DNA of 64,000 nucleotides, taken from CAZOOA01 sp964581355. GTDB lineage: Bacteria; Bacillota; Dethiobacteria; DTU022; UBA8154. Location of the stretch: assembly GCA_964581355.1 (NCBI GenBank), contig CAZOOA010000001.1:62001-126000 (forward strand), given 5' to 3'. The translations under genes and the position numbers were made by a program. Below, piece after piece: positions 60,951 to 64,000 of this stretch; the first letter of the stretch is position 1, and each line of letters starts with the position of its first letter. Below the pieces are notes generated by a model. It had not been told where the DNA came from. It was given only the letters and a program-made list of their open reading frames with translations, and ran no database searches.

Positions 60951-61298
60951 TTGTCTTTTAGCGAAGATGGAAGGGAAGAATATGGACATGAAGAACAAAA
61001 TGACCAGGAAGAGCAGGAAGAGCAGGAAGAGCAGGACTTGAAAGATAAAATTGCTGATTTATCGGCAAAGATCGAGAAATATAACCTGGCCGAATACATG
61101 ACGCTGCTGAACAGCCCCAGGCGGTTTTTAATGATCAATTTTCTGGCCGGTCTGGCCCGGGGGTTTGGAATCGCCTTGGGGATGACCATACTGGGTGCCC
61201 TGATTCTGTATGTGCTGCAGAGGCTGGTTGTTTTGAACCTTCCTATAATCGGCGATTTTATCGCTGAGCTTGTGCGCATAGTCCTTACCTACCTGTAG
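60951..61298 (+). CDS. DUF5665-like small membrane protein
   Basis: 115 residues. An acidic start with a repeated QEEQEEQEEQ tract, a short helix (LKDKIADLSAKIEKYNLAEYMTLLNSPRRFLMINFLAG) and one membrane segment (about 72-92) followed by a second weak hydrophobic stretch. It matches the DUF5665 pattern of Firmicutes proteins near ileS; function unknown. TTG 60951 follows AAGGGAG with a long spacer. The acidic tract is coded by a 9 bp tandem repeat. Confidence 0.8.
   Translation: MSFSEDGREEYGHEEQNDQEEQEEQEEQDLKDKIADLSAKIEKYNLAEYMTLLNSPRRFLMINFLAGLARGFGIALGMTILGALILYVLQRLVVLNLPIIGDFIAELVRIVLTYL
61005..61036 (+). repeat. Short tandem repeat CAGGAAGAG
   Basis: Three full and one partial copy of the 9-mer CAGGAAGAG, inside the DUF5665-like gene, coding the repeated QEE peptide. 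Copy number could vary between strains without shifting the frame. Confidence 0.8.
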
Positions 61299-61357
61299 TA
61301 TACTACACATACGGTTTTACCGTTGACGGTGATTATATGGAAAGGTTGTGTAAGGAT

Positions 61358-61918
61358 ATGACGCACATGCATGATGTTGGGGAGTTTGCCAGGCAGTTGC
61401 AGGAAGAAAGGCAAAGGCTTTTTCTCTCCCTGGAGCAGGAAGGGATCACCAGGCAAACGGCCCTGAAAGAGGGAATCCAGGAGCTTTCAGTGGTTGATAA
61501 CCATCCCGCTGATTCCGGCTCAGAACTGTTTGAGCGCTCTAAAGACCTGGCATTTCACAGTAAAAATATCAAGATGCTAAAGGAAGTTGAAGGTGCACTG
61601 CAGCGGATCGCCGAGGGGAAATACGGGATTTGCCCGGGCTGTACAGGCCTGGTTGAGCGGGAGCGTTTAAAAGTTCTCCCCCAGGCACTATATTGTACCG
61701 CCTGCCAGAAGCACAGGGAACTGCAGGTTGGGGAAGAAAGAAGCCCGGTGCGTCCTGTGGAGGAGCGGCACCTGTTCCCTCCTTTTGAACGCATCCTGGC
61801 AGGGGAGTCTCATCGTTATGGTGAAGAAAGTGCCTGGGAGGAAGTAGCCCGTTATGGTACGGCCAGCTCGCCCCAGGATACCCCGGAAGAAATGGCAGGA
61901 CCTGATGAACTGGAGTGA
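61358..61918 (+). CDS. TraR/DksA-type zinc-finger protein (YteA-like)
   Basis: 186 residues from ATG 61358 (ATG 61337 also possible). An N-terminal helical pair is followed by GALQRIAEGKYGICPGCTGLVERERLKVLPQALYCTACQ, a four-cysteine zinc finger of the TraR/DksA kind (C92, C95, C113, C116). The C-terminal part resembles the Firmicutes YteA/YlyA extension. In Bacillus the ylyA gene lies at this same place and binds RNA polymerase late in sporulation; that role is inferred here from position and domain. Confidence 0.88.
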   Translation: MTHMHDVGEFARQLQEERQRLFLSLEQEGITRQTALKEGIQELSVVDNHPADSGSELFERSKDLAFHSKNIKMLKEVEGALQRIAEGKYGICPGCTGLVERERLKVLPQALYCTACQKHRELQVGEERSPVRPVEERHLFPPFERILAGESHRYGEESAWEEVARYGTASSPQDTPEEMAGPDELE

Positions 61919-61926
61919 GGATAATA

Positions 61927-62427
61927 ATGGATTTCGGACAGAAAAAAAAGATAAATTTGCGATTGGGGCTGGCGACTTTTTTAATCATCGCTGTCATGGT
62001 TATTGTGTTGGACCAGGCAACAAAGATCATTGTGGTCGGGAATTTCAATCTTGGTGATTCAGTACCATTGATCCCGGGAATCTTCCATCTGACTTATGTC
62101 CGTAATCCTGGGGCAGCCTTTGGTATTCTGGCGGAAAGAACAACTTTTTTTATCGTTATTACTGTTATAATGATAGTCCTGATTATGTATGGGCGTAGTT
62201 TGTTTTCCACTCGCCATGTTTTCATCCACCTCGCTCTGGCCCTTCAGCTTGGTGGTGCCATGGGCAACTTTATTGACCGAATAAGGTTTGGGTATGTGAT
62301 TGATTTTATTGATTTTCAAATCTGGCCGGTTTTTAATATTGCCGATATTGCCATAGTAGCAGGGATGATTTTTCTGCTGATCAGCTTATTCAAAAATACT
62401 GCCTTTATCCAGGAACGAAAGGGATAG
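61927..62427 (+). CDS. lspA: Lipoprotein signal peptidase
   Basis: Membrane aspartyl protease (signal peptidase II) that removes signal peptides from prelipoproteins. 166 residues, four membrane helices. Motifs: VLDQATK, YVRNPGAAFG, GGAMGNFIDRIRFGYVIDFID (first catalytic Asp) and VFNIADIAIVAG (second). ATG 61927 follows GAGGATAATA; a GTG at 61915 is an alternative. It overlaps none of its neighbours. Confidence 0.95.
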   Translation: MDFGQKKKINLRLGLATFLIIAVMVIVLDQATKIIVVGNFNLGDSVPLIPGIFHLTYVRNPGAAFGILAERTTFFIVITVIMIVLIMYGRSLFSTRHVFIHLALALQLGGAMGNFIDRIRFGYVIDFIDFQIWPVFNIADIAIVAGMIFLLISLFKNTAFIQERKG

Positions 62428-62432
62428 CTGCC

Positions 62433-63386
62433 ATGGAACCTGCAGAAAACAAGTGTTTCATCGTTGATGAACAAAGCAGTGAAATGCGCCTGGACTTGTA
62501 CCTGGCTCAACAGGAACCAGGCTATACCCGGTCCTATTGGCAAAAAATGTGTCGGCAGGGCAATGTGACCATTAATGGTCAAGCACAAACAAAACCAGCG
62601 TTTAAATTAAAACCAGGGCAAATGATCCAGGTCCACATTCCTGCACCACAGGCAATGGTCGCGGATCCGGAGAACATTCCCCTGGAAATTATCTACGAAG
62701 ATCAAGATCTGCTGGTTGTAAATAAACCGAAAGGCATGGTTGTTCATCCTGCGGCGGGTCATCGGACAGGCACGCTGGTTAATGCGCTGTTGTTTCACTG
62801 CCAGCAACTTCCTGCGGTGGGTGAAAAATTAAGGCCGGGCATTGTCCACCGGCTGGACAAGGATACCACAGGCCTTCTTGTTGTGGCAAAAGATGAACTG
62901 TCTTTTGGCAGCCTGGCCCGGCAGTTAAAGGACCGGGAGATGAAGCGGGAATATTTGGCTGTTGTCCATGGACAGCCCAGGCGAACTTCCGGGACTGTTA
63001 ATGCCACCCTGGGAAGAGATCCGGTAGACCGGAAAAAATTTACTGTCCGAGAAGCTGGAGCAGGACGGCCTGCCATTACTCATTACCAGGTTTTAAAAAT
63101 TTTGGGGCCCTATTCCTTGCTCTCGTTGAAGTTGGAGACAGGGCGCACCCACCAGATTCGGGTTCATCTTGCATATCTAAAGTGTCCTGTTGTGGGAGAT
63201 CCCCTGTATGGACCTCAAAAATCCCCGTACCGGAACATGGGACAATTGCTCCATGCAGGCACCCTGGGTTTCCAGCATCCTAAGAGCAATGAGTACATGG
63301 AATTTATGGTGGAACCGGGAGATGAGTTCAAGAATTTTTTAGCCAGGGGAGAAAACTATGAATGCATACAAAACTCAGATAATTGA
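62433..63386 (+). CDS. rluD: RluA-family 23S rRNA pseudouridine synthase
   Basis: 317 residues. N-terminal S4 RNA-binding domain (about 15-75), then catalytic domain with NKPKGMVVHPAAGHRTGTLVNALL, the active-site loop HRLDKDTTGLLVVAK (catalytic aspartate) and LETGRTHQIRVHLAYLKCPVVGDPLYG. RluD in other bacteria modifies helix 69 of 23S rRNA; the Bacillus homologue at this locus is ylyB. It overlaps pyrR by 29 bp. Confidence 0.94.
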   Translation: MEPAENKCFIVDEQSSEMRLDLYLAQQEPGYTRSYWQKMCRQGNVTINGQAQTKPAFKLKPGQMIQVHIPAPQAMVADPENIPLEIIYEDQDLLVVNKPKGMVVHPAAGHRTGTLVNALLFHCQQLPAVGEKLRPGIVHRLDKDTTGLLVVAKDELSFGSLARQLKDREMKREYLAVVHGQPRRTSGTVNATLGRDPVDRKKFTVREAGAGRPAITHYQVLKILGPYSLLSLKLETGRTHQIRVHLAYLKCPVVGDPLYGPQKSPYRNMGQLLHAGTLGFQHPKSNEYMEFMVEPGDEFKNFLARGENYECIQNSDN

Positions 63387-63954
63387 CAGTGATGGCATCC
63401 GCAGGGCGCTTACCCGGATCGCCCACGAAATTGTGGAAAGAAACAAGGGGACAAAGGATCTTGTCCTTGTGGGAATCAAGCGGCGGGGTGTGCCCCTGGC
63501 CCACCGTGTGGCAGCGGCGATTAACAAGATAGAAAATCTTTTGCCGCCTGTTGGCGTTTTAGATATTACGCCGTATCGGGACGATTTGGATAACGAACTG
63601 GAAGACAACAGGGCCAGAGAGCAGGCAGCCAATCTGCCCTTTTCTGTAGAGTCCAGGATTGTTGTGTTGGTGGATGATGTGCTTTACACAGGCCGTTCTG
63701 TCAGGGCTGCTATGGATGCCTTGATTGACCGGGGCAGGCCCCGGATGATCCAGTTGGCTGTTCTGGTTGACCGGGGTCATCGCGAACTGCCGATTCGCCC
63801 TGACTTTGTCGGGAAGAATGTCCCTACAAGCCACATGGAAAACATTTCTGTTTGCCTGGAAGAAATTGATGGATACGATGAAGTCTTGATTATCAAACCC
63901 AAAAAAGAGAAAGACAGCAACGGGATTGAAGCGGACGCAGGGGAATCGGAATAG
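63358..63954 (+). CDS. pyrR: Pyrimidine operon attenuation protein/uracil phosphoribosyltransferase PyrR
   Basis: UMP-dependent RNA-binding attenuator of pyr genes with weak uracil phosphoribosyltransferase activity. 198 residues: IAHEIVERNKGTKDLVLVGIKRRGVPLA, DITPYRDDL, and the PRPP loop VVLVDDVLYTGRSVRAA (102-118). The C-terminal 15-20 residues (KKEKDSNGIEADAGESE) are an acidic extension beyond the usual 180. ATG 63358 follows AGGGGAGAAA. Pyrimidine genes probably lie beyond the right edge. Confidence 0.95.
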   Translation: MNAYKTQIIDSDGIRRALTRIAHEIVERNKGTKDLVLVGIKRRGVPLAHRVAAAINKIENLLPPVGVLDITPYRDDLDNELEDNRAREQAANLPFSVESRIVVLVDDVLYTGRSVRAAMDALIDRGRPRMIQLAVLVDRGHRELPIRPDFVGKNVPTSHMENISVCLEEIDGYDEVLIIKPKKEKDSNGIEADAGESE

Positions 63955-64000
63955 GCCAACCAGGCGCAGGCCCGCAGGTGCTGGTTTATTCATCCTGCCG

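Noticed and set aside
63955..64000. Possible PyrR-binding leader at the right edge
   Set aside because: Only 46 bases remain and no conserved PyrR-binding loop is visible.
1..64000. CRISPR array, tRNA or rRNA genes, prophage or integron
   Set aside because: No regularly spaced repeats, no cloverleaf or rRNA signatures, and no phage or integrase genes were found in the gaps.

Overview
The window reads as chromosomal DNA of a spore-forming, anaerobic-type Firmicute, most likely Clostridia (Peptococcaceae-like). This rests on the spoIIGA-sigE-sigG block, an ftsW/spoVE-like gene and a PASTA-type PBP, a MurE with the DNPR signature of meso-diaminopimelate cell walls, a T-box in front of ileS, and a gene order from mraZ to pyrR that follows the Bacillus/Clostridia ylm cluster. 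Almost every gene is on the + strand and tightly packed, often with 1-29 bp overlaps. Only a cell-wall amidase and a chemoreceptor are on the - strand. Species cannot be fixed from the sequence alone.

Layout. 1-4364: the 3' end of aroA, an unknown membrane-anchored protein, then bshC-bshB-bshA, a complete bacillithiol pathway. 4448-11652: the second half of histidine synthesis (hisH-hisA-hisF-hisIE), an Rrf2 regulator, an O6-alkylguanine-DNA alkyltransferase, aroC-aroB and an HD-domain protein. 11674-19732: secD-secF, a LapA-like protein, recJ, a bifunctional rel and dtd. 19894-26765: an SH3/amidase (-), hisS-aspS, a 6S RNA, the end of an IS200/IS605-type element, and mgtE. 26864-44772: the division and cell-wall cluster from mraZ to ftsZ; murC is absent from it. 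44959-47467: spoIIGA-sigE-sigG. 47535-63954: a small secreted protein, a PRC-barrel protein, nrdR, a degenerate class III ribonucleotide-reductase-like protein, pgeF, an HlyD-like membrane protein, the YggS/sepF/yggT/ylmH/divIVA set with a chemoreceptor inserted, T-box-ileS, a DUF5665-like protein, a TraR/DksA-type zinc protein, lspA, rluD and pyrR.

Non-coding content worth attention: five copies of a 110-190 bp interspersed element (terminal repeats GTAATTGCTCAG / CTGAGCAGTTAC, internal GGGGACGGTTC palindrome), all pointing the same way and lying upstream of + strand genes; a highly structured 390 bp gap at 53923-54313; AAGTGG operator repeats before mraZ; a SigF-type promoter before sigG; and a possible long-spacer promoter before spoIIGA.

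The most unusual gene is 48855-50735: it has the ATP-cone and fold motifs of anaerobic ribonucleotide reductase NrdD but no glycyl-radical segment, no zinc-cysteine site and, by eye, none of the catalytic cysteines. It sits directly downstream of nrdR. It looks like an intact, translationally coupled pseudoenzyme rather than a decaying gene. All family assignments here come from reading motifs; no database search was run.
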